Shown here piece after piece: positions 1-8,182 of a stretch of DNA of 64,000 nt. The stretch spans positions 116,060 through 180,059 of the forward strand of contig CANGIQ010000001.1 of assembly GCA_947453965.1 (NCBI GenBank), in the 5' to 3' direction. The position numbers and the translations under genes are program-made. This DNA is from Comamonadaceae bacterium. Its GTDB lineage: Bacteria; Pseudomonadota; Gammaproteobacteria; Burkholderiales; Burkholderiaceae_C. The stretch's first letter is position 1. The number at the start of each line of letters is the position of its first letter. A model generated the notes under the pieces. The model worked only from the letters and a program-made list of their open reading frames with translations. It was not told the origin of the DNA and did no database searches.

Positions 1-1022
1 TCTTGGCGGCGGGCAACCGGGCCATGGTCAAGATGTCGCACAACTCTGGCCGTTTGGCGGCCTTGTTGATCGAGATGGCGCCGCACTATTTTTCCGAAGA
101 CAAACTGAAGTTCTTCCACGACCCTGGTGACCGTGGGCCCGCGTTTTCGTCCCTCCCGTTTGACCATTTGCTGTTCACAGGGTCGGGCCACACAGGGCGT
201 GCGGTGATGGCCAATGCGGCCAAAAATCTGACCCCTGTCACCTTGGAGTTGGGTGGCAAATCACCGGCCATTGTGGGACCGGATTTTTCGATCCAACAAG
301 CGGCAGAACGCATCCTGTGGGCCAAGCTGTTCAACGCAGGACAAATTTGCACCACCGTGGACTATGTGTTTGTGCCCGAGGGCAGCGTGGATGCCTTTGT
401 GGCCCATTGCCAACGGTTGGTGCAAGAGCGTGTGCCAGACATCAATGGACCCGATGTCACCTCGATCATTGATCAGTCAGCCTACGACCGCTTGATGTTC
501 AGCCTCAACGATGCAGTGCAACAAGGCGCCACCGTGCTGAACTTGTTGCCTGAGCAAACAGCCAACCCCGCGCTGCGCAAAATCGCGCCGCATCTGGTGC
601 TCAATCCCACGTCAGAGATGTTGCTGATGCAACGTGAAATTTTTGGTCCGATTTTGCCGATCAAAACCTACCAACACCCCGACGAGGTGGTGGCGTACAT
701 CAACAGCCAAGACCGTCCCTTGGCGATTTACCCGTTCACCCACGACAGAGATTTGCAAGACTTCTACATCGCGCATGTGATGTCGGGCGGGGTCTCGGTC
801 AACGAAGCCTTGTTGCATGTGGCGCAGCACGACTTGCCCTTTGGTGGGGTGGGTGCAAGTGGTATGGGGCACTACCACGCGCAAGAAGGCTTCAACACCT
901 TTTCTAAATTGCGACCGGTGTTTTACCAAGGCCCGTTTTCAGCCATTCAAATGTTGTTCTTACCGCCGTACAAGGGGCGCGCTTTGACGCTGATGAATTG
1001 GCTCATCAAGCTCAAAGGGTAA
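1..1022 (+). CDS. Coniferyl aldehyde dehydrogenase-like protein, 5' end cut by window
   Basis: NAD(P)-dependent oxidation of an aldehyde to its acid; the closest family I recognise is coniferyl aldehyde dehydrogenase, which turns lignin-derived coniferyl aldehyde into ferulate. About 339 C-terminal residues are visible. They include the cofactor-loop motif FTGSGHTGRAV, the catalytic glutamate motif LELGGKSPAI, and a cysteine in NAGQICTTVDY at the nucleophile position. The C-terminal part GMGHYHAQEGFNTFSK is typical of this subfamily. The reading frame is open at base 1, so the N-terminal NAD-binding part lies outside the window and the TTG at base 3 is not a real start. It sits 10 bp before a nitroreductase gene on the same strand. 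The family is firm; the exact substrate is inferred. Confidence 0.85.
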   Translation, partial: LAAGNRAMVKMSHNSGRLAALLIEMAPHYFSEDKLKFFHDPGDRGPAFSSLPFDHLLFTGSGHTGRAVMANAAKNLTPVTLELGGKSPAIVGPDFSIQQAAERILWAKLFNAGQICTTVDYVFVPEGSVDAFVAHCQRLVQERVPDINGPDVTSIIDQSAYDRLMFSLNDAVQQGATVLNLLPEQTANPALRKIAPHLVLNPTSEMLLMQREIFGPILPIKTYQHPDEVVAYINSQDRPLAIYPFTHDRDLQDFYIAHVMSGGVSVNEALLHVAQHDLPFGGVGASGMGHYHAQEGFNTFSKLRPVFYQGPFSAIQMLFLPPYKGRALTLMNWLIKLKG

Positions 1023-1032
1023 ACTGTGACCC

Positions 1033-1671
1033 ATGTCTGAACTCCTGAACAAACTCCAGTGGCGCTATGCCACCAAAAAAATGAACCCCACATTGGCGGT
1101 TCCCGAAGAAAAAGTCGCACGCATTTTGGAGGCCATCCGTTTGGCCCCCACCTCCAGTGGTCTTCAGCCCTATGAAGTCATCGTGGTGAAAAACAAAGCG
1201 GTGCGCGAGAAAATCAAAGCCGTGGCCTTTGGTCAGCAACAAGTCGAAGATGGCTCACACCTGTTGGTCTTTGCCGCTTGGGACGACTACACCCCCGAGC
1301 GCATCAACATGATGTTTGACCTGACCAATGAAGCGCGTGGCGGCACCAACGAAGGTTGGGAAAACTACCGCAAGATGTTGCTCAACAACTACCCCACACG
1401 CGGTGCCGAAGTGAACTTTCAGCACGCCGCCAAGCAAGCCTACATTGGCCTCGGCGCTGCCGTGATTGCTGCCGCCTTTGAAGAAGTCGACGCCACGCCG
1501 ATGGAAGGTTTTGACCCTAAGGCCGTGGACGAGATCTTGGGTTTGTCTGCACGCGGTTTGCGCAGCGTGCTGATCTTGCCTTTGGGCTACCGCGAGGCCG
1601 ACAAAGACTGGTTGGTGAACCTCAAGAAAGTGCGTCGTCCAAACGCGCAGTTCATCACAGAAGTCAACTGA
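1033..1671 (+). CDS. Nitroreductase-family NAD(P)H oxidoreductase
   Basis: A 212-residue FMN-dependent oxidoreductase of the NfsB/YodC-like nitroreductase family, which reduces nitro groups or quinones with NAD(P)H in the cytosol. The N-terminal RYATKKMNP and the FMN-binding LAPTSSGLQPYEV (residues about 36-48) are characteristic, as is the C-terminal LILPLGYREADKDW. Length fits the family. The gene starts 10 bp after the aldehyde dehydrogenase and probably shares its transcript. A strong hairpin follows the stop codon. The physiological substrate cannot be read from sequence. Confidence 0.85.
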   Translation: MSELLNKLQWRYATKKMNPTLAVPEEKVARILEAIRLAPTSSGLQPYEVIVVKNKAVREKIKAVAFGQQQVEDGSHLLVFAAWDDYTPERINMMFDLTNEARGGTNEGWENYRKMLLNNYPTRGAEVNFQHAAKQAYIGLGAAVIAAAFEEVDATPMEGFDPKAVDEILGLSARGLRSVLILPLGYREADKDWLVNLKKVRRPNAQFITEVN

Positions 1672-1684
1672 TAGCCTGAACCGT

Positions 1685-1727
1685 CAAGCGTCTGCGCACC
1701 TGCGAGTGCTCAGGCGCTTGTTTGTTT
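1685..1727 (+). terminator. Hairpin with T-rich tail after the nitroreductase gene
   Basis: CAAGCGTCTG (1685-1694) can pair with CAGGCGCTTG (1711-1720), giving a ten-pair stem with one U-G wobble and a 16-base loop. TTTGTTT follows on the plus strand. The right arm overlaps the last codons of the convergent hydroxyacid oxidase gene. It is probably a terminator for the rightward transcript. Confidence 0.5.
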
Positions 1728-2861
1728 CAGATCGACCTGCGCGCTTGAAAAATCAGCCACGCCGCTGAGTTGCATGGCGCGGCGCAATTCATCGATCAAG
1801 ATTTCAATCGCCCGGTGTGCGCCTGCTTCGCCGCCCGCACAGGCGCCGAACAGCGCGGCTCGCCCAATGCCCACGGCATTGGCGCCGAGGGCTTTGGCCG
1901 TCAGGGCATCGACGCCGCGTCGCACGCCCGAGTCCATGATCAGCGTGGCGCGCCCTTGTAATGCGGCGTGAATGGCAGGCACGGAGTCGGCCGCCGCGAT
2001 GGCGCCATCGAGCTGGCGCCCGCCGTGGTTGGAGACCCAAATGCCGTCAATCCCCATTTCTGCCATGCGTGCGGCGTCCGCCGTGTGTTGCACGCCTTTG
2101 ACGAGCAGCTTGCCCTTCCACTGGTCGCGCAAGCGGGCCAGGTCTGACCATTGGTAGCTGGCGTTCAGGCTTTGGCCCACGCGTGCAGCGATGGTCAGGC
2201 CCGCGCCTTCTTCGTCCATGAGGTCACGCACGTTTTCAAACTCGGGCAGACCCGCACGCAGCATTTGCCAGGCCCAAGCGGGGTGGGTGAGGCCTTCCCA
2301 AAGGTGCTTGCCTTGGAAGCGCAGGGGAATCGAAATGCCGTTGCGCAAGTCACGCTCACGTTTGCCGCCCACAGGCAGGTCGACGGTGACCACCAAGGCT
2401 TCATAGCCTGCGGCTTGCGCGCGGGCTACCAGCTGGTCGTTGACGCTGGGGTTCTTCAACACATACAGCTGAAACCACAAGCGGCCTTGCACCGCACGCG
2501 CCATGCGCTCAATGCTGGTGGTCGACATGGTGGACAAGGTGTACGCAATGCCGTGCGATGTGGCGGCACGCGCAATCGCAATATCGGCCTCTGGCCAACC
2601 GAGCACGCATGAGCCCATGGGGCTGACCACAAAGGGCGCCGCCCAGGTGTGACCGAAGATGGGCGTGTCGAGTGTGGGTTGGGCCACATCGACCAACACA
2701 CGCGGCACGATGCGGTGGCGTGTGAGCGCATGGCGGTTGTCGGCCAGCGTGCGTTCGTCTTCGGCGCCGCCGTCGATGAATTCAAACACTGAGCGGGGCA
2801 GGCGTCGGCGTGCCATGTCACGCAGATCGTCAATGGAGAGGGCGCGTTCGAGTCGGGTCAT
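1710..2861 (-). CDS. FMN-dependent alpha-hydroxyacid oxidase/dehydrogenase
   Basis: Oxidises a 2-hydroxyacid (glycolate, lactate, mandelate or similar) to the 2-oxoacid using FMN. The family signature appears in order: DDLRDMARRRLP and FEFIDGGAEDE near the N-terminus, SPMGSCVLGWPEAD, LSTMSTTSIE, FQLYVLKNP, KGKLLVKGVQ, and the catalytic histidine in VSNHGGRQLDGA. The track ORF begins at 3131, but its first 90 residues are an out-of-frame shadow of the next gene. I chose the ATG at 2861, giving 383 residues, because it overlaps the upstream stop codon by four bases (ATGA) and begins a normal family N-terminus. It is co-transcribed with the DUF2520 protein. Glycolate is a plausible substrate given the acid-sugar island nearby, but that is inference. 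Confidence 0.88.
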   Translation of the reverse strand: MTRLERALSIDDLRDMARRRLPRSVFEFIDGGAEDERTLADNRHALTRHRIVPRVLVDVAQPTLDTPIFGHTWAAPFVVSPMGSCVLGWPEADIAIARAATSHGIAYTLSTMSTTSIERMARAVQGRLWFQLYVLKNPSVNDQLVARAQAAGYEALVVTVDLPVGGKRERDLRNGISIPLRFQGKHLWEGLTHPAWAWQMLRAGLPEFENVRDLMDEEGAGLTIAARVGQSLNASYQWSDLARLRDQWKGKLLVKGVQHTADAARMAEMGIDGIWVSNHGGRQLDGAIAAADSVPAIHAALQGRATLIMDSGVRRGVDALTAKALGANAVGIGRAALFGACAGGEAGAHRAIEILIDELRRAMQLSGVADFSSAQVDLKQTSA

Positions 2862-3712
2862 GAGCGCATCGCGTCTGAAGACGGCAAGGTGGTGCCGTGT
2901 TGTTTGAGTGTCACCGCCAGCGTGCTCAAGGCGCGGTAGGCCTGGGCAGCAATGGGGTTCCATTGTTCGACAACTGCAGCTTGCGCATGCACCACGGCGG
3001 TGTCGCCGCGTGCTGCGGGGCCAGTCAAGGCCTGTGCCGGGCCCATGGCCAACAGGTTGTCGGTGGTGCTGGTGAGCAAGGCGCGGTTCAAGGTGTTCAC
3101 CATCTCGGGCGACACGCCCGCGCTGCGCCACGCGTCTTGCGCAATGCCTTGCAACACGCCGGTGAAGTTGCTTGAGAACACCGCCGCAGCGTGGTACAGC
3201 GCTTTGTGTTCGCTGTTGATGTCAAAGCACACGCCGCCAATCGCTGACAAATGCGTACGCAGCCATTCAACCGCCAGTTCAGAACCTTCCAGTGCGCAAG
3301 GTGTGCCCGCAAACTGACGCACCCCTGTTTCAGGTGCAGCAAAGTTCAACACCGGGTGCACGCTGGCGACTTGCCAGCCTTTGGCCTGCAAGGGCGCCAG
3401 GGCTTGTGCGCTTAAAAAACCGCTGCAATGAAACGCGATGGCAGGGGGTGCATCGGGCGCCAAGGTGTCGGCCAATTGCTGGGCCACGTTGGCGATCTGC
3501 GTGTCGGGGACCGAGAGCATCCACACCTCTGCAGCATGCATCTGTGCCAGTTGTGGCACGGCGCTGCCAGCGCCAAGAAAGCGGGCCGCTTGCTCGGCGT
3601 TGGACAGGTTGCGAGAATGAAGGTCTTGCAGCGTGACCTGGTTTTTTTCAAGCAGCAGCCGCGCAATGGTTTGTCCCACGCGGCCGCAGCCGATCACGTT
3701 CAAGCGCTTCAT
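2858..3712 (-). CDS. Rossmann-like and DUF2520 domain-containing protein
   Basis: A 284-residue protein with an N-terminal NAD(P)-type Rossmann fold, visible as LNVIGCGRVGQTIARLL (about residues 4-20), and a helical C-terminal half matching the DUF2520 type. The internal HPVLNFAAPE and the helix GVLQGIAQDAWRSAGV resemble this family. Relatives are annotated as putative oxidoreductases of unknown substrate, structurally like ketopantoate or 6-phosphogluconate dehydrogenases. It overlaps the following hydroxyacid oxidase by four bases and starts just 18 bp after the TRAP binding-protein gene, so the three genes probably form one unit. No specific reaction can be assigned. Confidence 0.78.
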   Translation of the reverse strand: MKRLNVIGCGRVGQTIARLLLEKNQVTLQDLHSRNLSNAEQAARFLGAGSAVPQLAQMHAAEVWMLSVPDTQIANVAQQLADTLAPDAPPAIAFHCSGFLSAQALAPLQAKGWQVASVHPVLNFAAPETGVRQFAGTPCALEGSELAVEWLRTHLSAIGGVCFDINSEHKALYHAAAVFSSNFTGVLQGIAQDAWRSAGVSPEMVNTLNRALLTSTTDNLLAMGPAQALTGPAARGDTAVVHAQAAVVEQWNPIAAQAYRALSTLAVTLKQHGTTLPSSDAMRS

Positions 3713-3730
3713 GTTGGCGTTCCGTCGTCC

Positions 3731-4819
3731 TTAGGCCTTGCGTGTGGCCATGTAGTTGTCGAAGGGCATCTCGCAGAACTGAGACCACATCACTTGCTCG
3801 TCGCGGAACTTAGACCAGGGGGTGTAGATCTTCTTGAACGCAGGGCTCTTTTCAGACAACTCGGCATAGAGCTCAGTGGCGGCTTTGTTGCACATGTTCA
3901 AGACGGGCGTGGGGAAGCGGCGCAATTGCGCACCACCGGCCACCAAGCGGCGCAAAGCCTGTGGGTTGGTCACGTCGTACTTGGCGGTGGACCATTGGTT
4001 GGCTTCTGCGGCGGCCACGCGCAGGGCGGCGGCGTAGTCGGCAGGCAGTGCGGCCATGGCCTTGGGGTTGATGAACAATGACAAGGTTGCCGCGCCCTCC
4101 CACCAGCCGGGGTAGTAATAGAACTTGGCCACTTTGTGCAGGCCCAAGTGCTCGTCATCGGCGGGGCCCACAAACTCGGCTGCATCGAGCACGCCTTTTT
4201 CCAAGGCAGGGTACAAATCGCCCGCCGCCAATTGCTGTGGCACCACACCGAGTTTGGACAAGACCATGCCGGCCAAGCCGCCGACGCGGAACTTCAAGCC
4301 CTTGAGGTCTTCCACAGTTTTGATTTCCTTGCGGTACCAGCCGGCCATTTGTGCACCGGTGTTGCCCACGGGCAGGTGCTGTACGCCATAGTTGGAGAAA
4401 AACTCGTTCATCAGCTCTTGGCCGCCGCCCAAATACATCCAGGCGTTTTGGCCGCGTGCGTTCAGGCCAAAGGGCAGGGCGGTGGCAAAACCAAACGCGG
4501 GATCTTTGCCAATGTAGAAGTAGCTGGCGCTGTGGCCGGCCTCAACCGAGCCGCTTTGCACCGCGTCGAACACTTGCAGCGGTGGCACCAATTCGCCAGC
4601 CGCGTGCATGCTGATTTTGAAACGGTTGTCCGTGAGTTCGGCCACACGCTTACACATGTTGTCGACGGCACCATAAATCGTGTCTAAAGACTTGGGATAG
4701 CTCGACGCCAAGCGCCAACGAATCTCGGGACGGGTCGATTGGGCAATGGCCGGTGCTGCCAATGTCGATGCGATGCCGCCGGCAATGCCTGCGGTGCTGA
4801 CAAATTTTCTGCGTTGCAT
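3731..4819 (-). CDS. TRAP transporter substrate-binding protein (TakP-like), no membrane partners nearby
   Basis: Periplasmic solute-binding protein of a tripartite ATP-independent transporter, the class that captures organic acids. The start at 4819 gives 362 residues and a twin-arginine-like signal (MQRRKFVSTAGIAGGIAST) ending near AIAQ. The longer track ORF start at 5020 runs into the regulator gene and is rejected. A clear GGAG ribosome site precedes 4819. The mature part shows EIRWRLASSYPKSLDTIYG, VGPADDEHLGLHKVAKFYY and PGWWEGAATLSLFINP, close to the 2-oxoacid-binding TakP group. No DctQ or DctM gene lies in the window, so the membrane permease must be encoded elsewhere or be missing. 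Confidence 0.85.
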   Translation of the reverse strand: MQRRKFVSTAGIAGGIASTLAAPAIAQSTRPEIRWRLASSYPKSLDTIYGAVDNMCKRVAELTDNRFKISMHAAGELVPPLQVFDAVQSGSVEAGHSASYFYIGKDPAFGFATALPFGLNARGQNAWMYLGGGQELMNEFFSNYGVQHLPVGNTGAQMAGWYRKEIKTVEDLKGLKFRVGGLAGMVLSKLGVVPQQLAAGDLYPALEKGVLDAAEFVGPADDEHLGLHKVAKFYYYPGWWEGAATLSLFINPKAMAALPADYAAALRVAAAEANQWSTAKYDVTNPQALRRLVAGGAQLRRFPTPVLNMCNKAATELYAELSEKSPAFKKIYTPWSKFRDEQVMWSQFCEMPFDNYMATRKA

Positions 4820-4845
4820 GGTGGGTCTCCTGTGGTGAATGAAAG

Positions 4846-5622
4846 TTAAACCTCGGGTGTGGCGTCGAGCATGCGAATGCGTGCTTTCTCCACATGGCTG
4901 CGCATGGCGCGTCGTGCGCCTTCGGCGTCTTGTTGTTTGATCAGTTCGTAAATCGCACGGTGCTCGCCCATGGCGTCTTGGGTGCGCCGCCAGGGCTTGA
5001 GTTGCGCCATGTGTCGCCACAAATTGATGGCGTGGCTGACATCGTATTCGAGCGACTTGAGCACCTGCGCTAGGCGCGGATTGGCACTGGCCTGACCAAT
5101 CGCTTCATGAAAACCAAAATCAAAGTGGTGCGCCACATCGCCCTTGGCCACGGCATCTTCAAAGCCGGTGAGCATGCTTTCCATGCGCTCCAGGTCGGCC
5201 GTGGTGCGTCGCAGCGCGGCGAAGTAGGCGCACTCGGGCTCAATCACCAAGCGCAACTCCAGGCCATGAACCAGGTAACTCATGTCGGAGCCCGTGCTTG
5301 TGGGCGAAGCGGGCACTTTGTGGGTGGCACGCACGTAGGTGCCTGAGCCTTGGATGGACTCGATCAACTGGTCTTTTCGCAGCCGGTCCAGTGCTTGGCG
5401 CACCACCGGGCGCGAGACTTGAAAAAACGCCGCCAATTGGACCTCGGCAGGCAGCCGCGTGTCGGGTGCGAGCTTGCCCGTCATGATGGCGTGGAACAAG
5501 CTCTCGTACACCCGTTCGGCAAAGCGCTCATGGCGCACGGGCTCTAAGCCCAGCTCTTCGGGCGAGCTCAGGCTGACGGTCTCGTCACGCGGGGCAAGAA
5601 GGGCTTTGGCGTCTTTGGGCAT
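4846..5622 (-). CDS. GntR-family (FCD/FadR-type) transcriptional regulator
   Basis: A 258-residue repressor-like protein. The winged helix-turn-helix covers roughly residues 30-100 (RLPAEVQLAAFFQVSRPVVRQ, then SIQGSGTYV), followed by an all-helical FCD ligand domain with FHEAIGQASANPRLAQVL and a C-terminal HRAIYELIKQQD. FCD regulators usually bind organic acids. It is transcribed leftward with the TRAP binding protein, and divergently from an aldehyde dehydrogenase gene. The 168-bp gap between them carries AAATTAA-type direct repeats that could be its operator. Confidence 0.88.
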   Translation of the reverse strand: MPKDAKALLAPRDETVSLSSPEELGLEPVRHERFAERVYESLFHAIMTGKLAPDTRLPAEVQLAAFFQVSRPVVRQALDRLRKDQLIESIQGSGTYVRATHKVPASPTSTGSDMSYLVHGLELRLVIEPECAYFAALRRTTADLERMESMLTGFEDAVAKGDVAHHFDFGFHEAIGQASANPRLAQVLKSLEYDVSHAINLWRHMAQLKPWRRTQDAMGEHRAIYELIKQQDAEGARRAMRSHVEKARIRMLDATPEV

Positions 5623-5663
5623 GTTGGCATTATCAGCAAAGTTGTTCGCTTGGGTGGCTTAAA

Positions 5664-5707
5664 TGGTAAATTAAATGAACAAATTAAGGGTATCCGTGGT
5701 AAATTAA
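5664..5707. promoter_or_regulatory. Direct repeat TGGTAAATTAA, candidate GntR operator
   Basis: The 11-mer TGGTAAATTAA occurs at 5664-5674 and again at 5697-5707, 33 bp apart, about three helical turns. A third AAATTAA lies between them at 5681-5687. The repeats sit in the AT-rich divergent gap between the FCD regulator and the aldehyde dehydrogenase. Their role as an operator is inferred from position and spacing. Confidence 0.4.
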
Positions 5708-5790
5708 GGCTGAATTTGGCAGTTTAAGTAAATCCTGTTTACAACTAAAAGCATGCCTCTGGTTTTGTGTTTTCTTCTCTTTCAAGCCTT

Positions 5791-7224
5791 ATGAAACAAC
5801 ATTTCATCAACAACCGCTGGGTGGCGCCTGCCAGCGGCGAGTTCATCCCTGTCATCAACCCCTCGAACGGCCAAACCTTTGACAACTTGGCGCGGGGCAA
5901 TGCGCAAGACATCGATGTGGCTGTGCGCGCCGCACGTGCGGCCTTTGAAGGTCCTTGGGGTCGTTTGACCGCCACCGAGCGTGGTCGCTTGTTGCAAAAG
6001 CTCTCGCAAGCCATGCTCGACCATGCCGAAGAATTGGCCCAGCTGGAATCGCAAGATTGCGGCAAACCGCTCAAACAAGCACGTGCCGATGTGACCGCCA
6101 TTGCGCGTTACTTCGAGTTTTATGCGGGCGCGGCCGACAAGCTCATGGGCGAAACCATTCCCTACCAAAACGGCTACACCGTGCTCACCTTGCGCGAGCC
6201 ACAGGGCGTGACCGGCCACATCGTGCCTTGGAACTATCCGTTGCAAATTTTTGGCCGCAGCGTGGGCGGCTCCTTGGCGGCGGGCAATGCCTGCGTGGTC
6301 AAGCCCGCCGAAGATGCGTGTTTGTCGCTCTTGCGCGTGGCTGAAATTGCGGCCGAGGTGGGCTTTCCTGCGGGTGCCATCAACGTGGTGACGGGCTACG
6401 GCCATGAAGCAGGCGACGCCTTGACGCGCCACCCAGGCATTGACCACATCTCGTTCACCGGCTCCCCCAACATTGGCAAGCTGGTGGTGCAAATTGCGGC
6501 CGAGCACCACACGCCTGTGACCACCGAGCTGGGCGGCAAGTCGCCCCAAGTGGTGTTTGCCGATGCCGACTTGGATGTCTTGGTGCCTGTGGTGGTCAAC
6601 GCCATTGTGCAAAACGCGGGTCAAACCTGTTCGGCAGGCAGCCGCGTGTTGGTGGAGCGCAGCATCTACGAAACCGTGATCGCGCGCCTGACCCAGACGT
6701 TTGAGCAACTGCGTGTCGGCCCTGCCGAGATGGACTTGGATTGCGGCCCCTTGATTCGCCAGACCCAACTGCAACGCGTGAAGGGTTTCTTGGACGAAGC
6801 CCAACGCGACGGTTTGAAAATTGCGGCCCAAGGCCAGCTGGTCAAAGAAGCCTCGTCAGACGGTTTCTATCAAGTGCCCACCTTGATTCGCGATGTGCCA
6901 CCCACGCACCGCCTGGCGCAAGAAGAAGTGTTTGGCCCGGTGGTTGCCATCATGCCGTTTGACGACGAAGCCCACGCGGTCGCGCTGGCCAACGGCACCG
7001 AATTTGGTTTGGTCTCCAGCATTTGGACCCGTGACGGTGCGCGCCAGATGCGCTTGGCGCGTCAGATGCGTTCGGGCCAGGTGTTCATCAACAACTACGG
7101 CGCAGGCGGCGGCATTGAGCTGCCGTTTGGCGGTGTCAAAGCCAGCGGCCATGGCCGCGAAAAAGGTTTTGAGGCTTTGTACAGCTTCACCGTCTTGAAG
7201 ACCATTTCGATCAAACACGATTGA
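5791..7224 (+). CDS. NAD(P)-dependent aldehyde dehydrogenase
   Basis: A full-length ALDH-superfamily enzyme, 477 residues from the ATG at 5791. The track start is a GTG at 5767 that adds eight unlikely residues. Typical blocks appear in order: VTGHIVPWNYPLQIFGR, HISFTGSPNIGKLV, the catalytic glutamate in TELGGKSPQVVF, the catalytic cysteine in NAGQTCSAGSRVL, EEVFGPVVAIMPF, and the C-terminal PFGGVKASGHGREKGFEAL. It resembles betaine-aldehyde/semialdehyde dehydrogenases, but the substrate cannot be fixed. It is the first gene of a rightward run of dehydrogenases, 47 bp before the next, divergent from an FCD regulator. Confidence 0.9.
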   Translation: MKQHFINNRWVAPASGEFIPVINPSNGQTFDNLARGNAQDIDVAVRAARAAFEGPWGRLTATERGRLLQKLSQAMLDHAEELAQLESQDCGKPLKQARADVTAIARYFEFYAGAADKLMGETIPYQNGYTVLTLREPQGVTGHIVPWNYPLQIFGRSVGGSLAAGNACVVKPAEDACLSLLRVAEIAAEVGFPAGAINVVTGYGHEAGDALTRHPGIDHISFTGSPNIGKLVVQIAAEHHTPVTTELGGKSPQVVFADADLDVLVPVVVNAIVQNAGQTCSAGSRVLVERSIYETVIARLTQTFEQLRVGPAEMDLDCGPLIRQTQLQRVKGFLDEAQRDGLKIAAQGQLVKEASSDGFYQVPTLIRDVPPTHRLAQEEVFGPVVAIMPFDDEAHAVALANGTEFGLVSSIWTRDGARQMRLARQMRSGQVFINNYGAGGGIELPFGGVKASGHGREKGFEALYSFTVLKTISIKHD

Positions 7225-7271
7225 GTGCCATTGATCTCGCCTCACACACAGAACACACACGCGGAGCAGCT

Positions 7272-8144
7272 ATGAAAAAAATCGGAATGATCGGCATTGG
7301 CATGATGGGTCACGGCATCGCCACCAACTTGCTCAAGCACGGGCAAGACCTGTCGGTGCTAGAGCATCCTGGCAACCAGCCGCTGGACGCCTTGATCGCC
7401 GCCGGCGCGCACACGTTCAAAACGCCCAAAGACTTGGCCAGCCACTGCGATGTGATCATTTTGTGCGTCACCGGCACGCCGCAAGTCGAAGCCGTGTTGA
7501 CAGGGGACGATGGTGTGTTGCAAGGCCTGCGTGCAGGCACCACCGTCATCGACTGTTCCACAGCCGTGCCTTCGTCGACCGAAAAATTGGCGCAACTCGT
7601 GGTGGCCAAAGGCGGGCTCTTTTTGGATTCACCCATGACGCGCACGCCCAAAGAAGCGGCCGAGGGGCGGCTCAATTTGCTGGTGGGTGGCGATGTGGCG
7701 CTTTTCGAAGCGTGCAAACCCATTCTGTCGTGCTTTGCCGAGAACATCGTGCATGTGGGCCCGATTGGTGCCGGGCACCGCATGAAGCTGTTGCACAACT
7801 ATGTGTCGTTGGGCATGGTCACCTTGTTGGCTGAAGCTGCCGCTTGCGCGCAGCGCTCGGGCGTGCAAGCCCAAACCTTTGTCGATGTGCTCGCCATGGG
7901 CGGTGGCTGGGGTGCGGCGCTGGACCGCTTGAAGCCCTTCTTGGCCAATGGCGATAGCTCGAACTTGCGCTTCAGCATGGCCAATGCGCTCAAAGATATG
8001 AGCTATTACAACGCCATGGCGCAAGACAGCCATGCTGATCACACCGTGGCCGAGGCGGTCAAACGCACCCTGGAGCGTGCTTGCCAGGAAGGTGATCCGC
8101 AAGCCTTGTTGCCCGAGATCATTCCTCTGATCGCTAAGCGCTAA
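7272..8144 (+). CDS. Beta-hydroxyacid dehydrogenase (3-hydroxyisobutyrate dehydrogenase family)
   Basis: NAD(P)-dependent dehydrogenase of 290 residues. The N-terminal Rossmann motif GMIGIGMMGHGIATNLL and the catalytic lysine in GAGHRMKLLHNY (K172) are intact. The substrate loop reads DSPMTRTPKEAAEGRL (from about residue 119), where classical members have a Ser-Gly-Gly motif. The substrate may therefore differ from 3-hydroxyisobutyrate or tartronate semialdehyde. I took the ATG at 7272, preceded by GGAG, rather than the track start at 7221, which adds a poor N-terminus. The gene lies between an aldehyde dehydrogenase and an isopropylmalate-dehydrogenase-like gene and is probably in their operon. 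Confidence 0.88.
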   Translation: MKKIGMIGIGMMGHGIATNLLKHGQDLSVLEHPGNQPLDALIAAGAHTFKTPKDLASHCDVIILCVTGTPQVEAVLTGDDGVLQGLRAGTTVIDCSTAVPSSTEKLAQLVVAKGGLFLDSPMTRTPKEAAEGRLNLLVGGDVALFEACKPILSCFAENIVHVGPIGAGHRMKLLHNYVSLGMVTLLAEAAACAQRSGVQAQTFVDVLAMGGGWGAALDRLKPFLANGDSSNLRFSMANALKDMSYYNAMAQDSHADHTVAEAVKRTLERACQEGDPQALLPEIIPLIAKR

Positions 8145-8182
8145 TCCCCTTCACCGCGTAATCTTTTGAACAGTGAGCTGCC

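Noticed and set aside
2862-3131. 90-residue N-terminal extension of the hydroxyacid oxidase
   Set aside because: It overlaps the DUF2520 gene in another frame; the family N-terminus begins at 2861.
5782-6831. 349-residue minus-strand ORF
   Set aside because: Shadow of the aldehyde dehydrogenase with no recognisable motifs.
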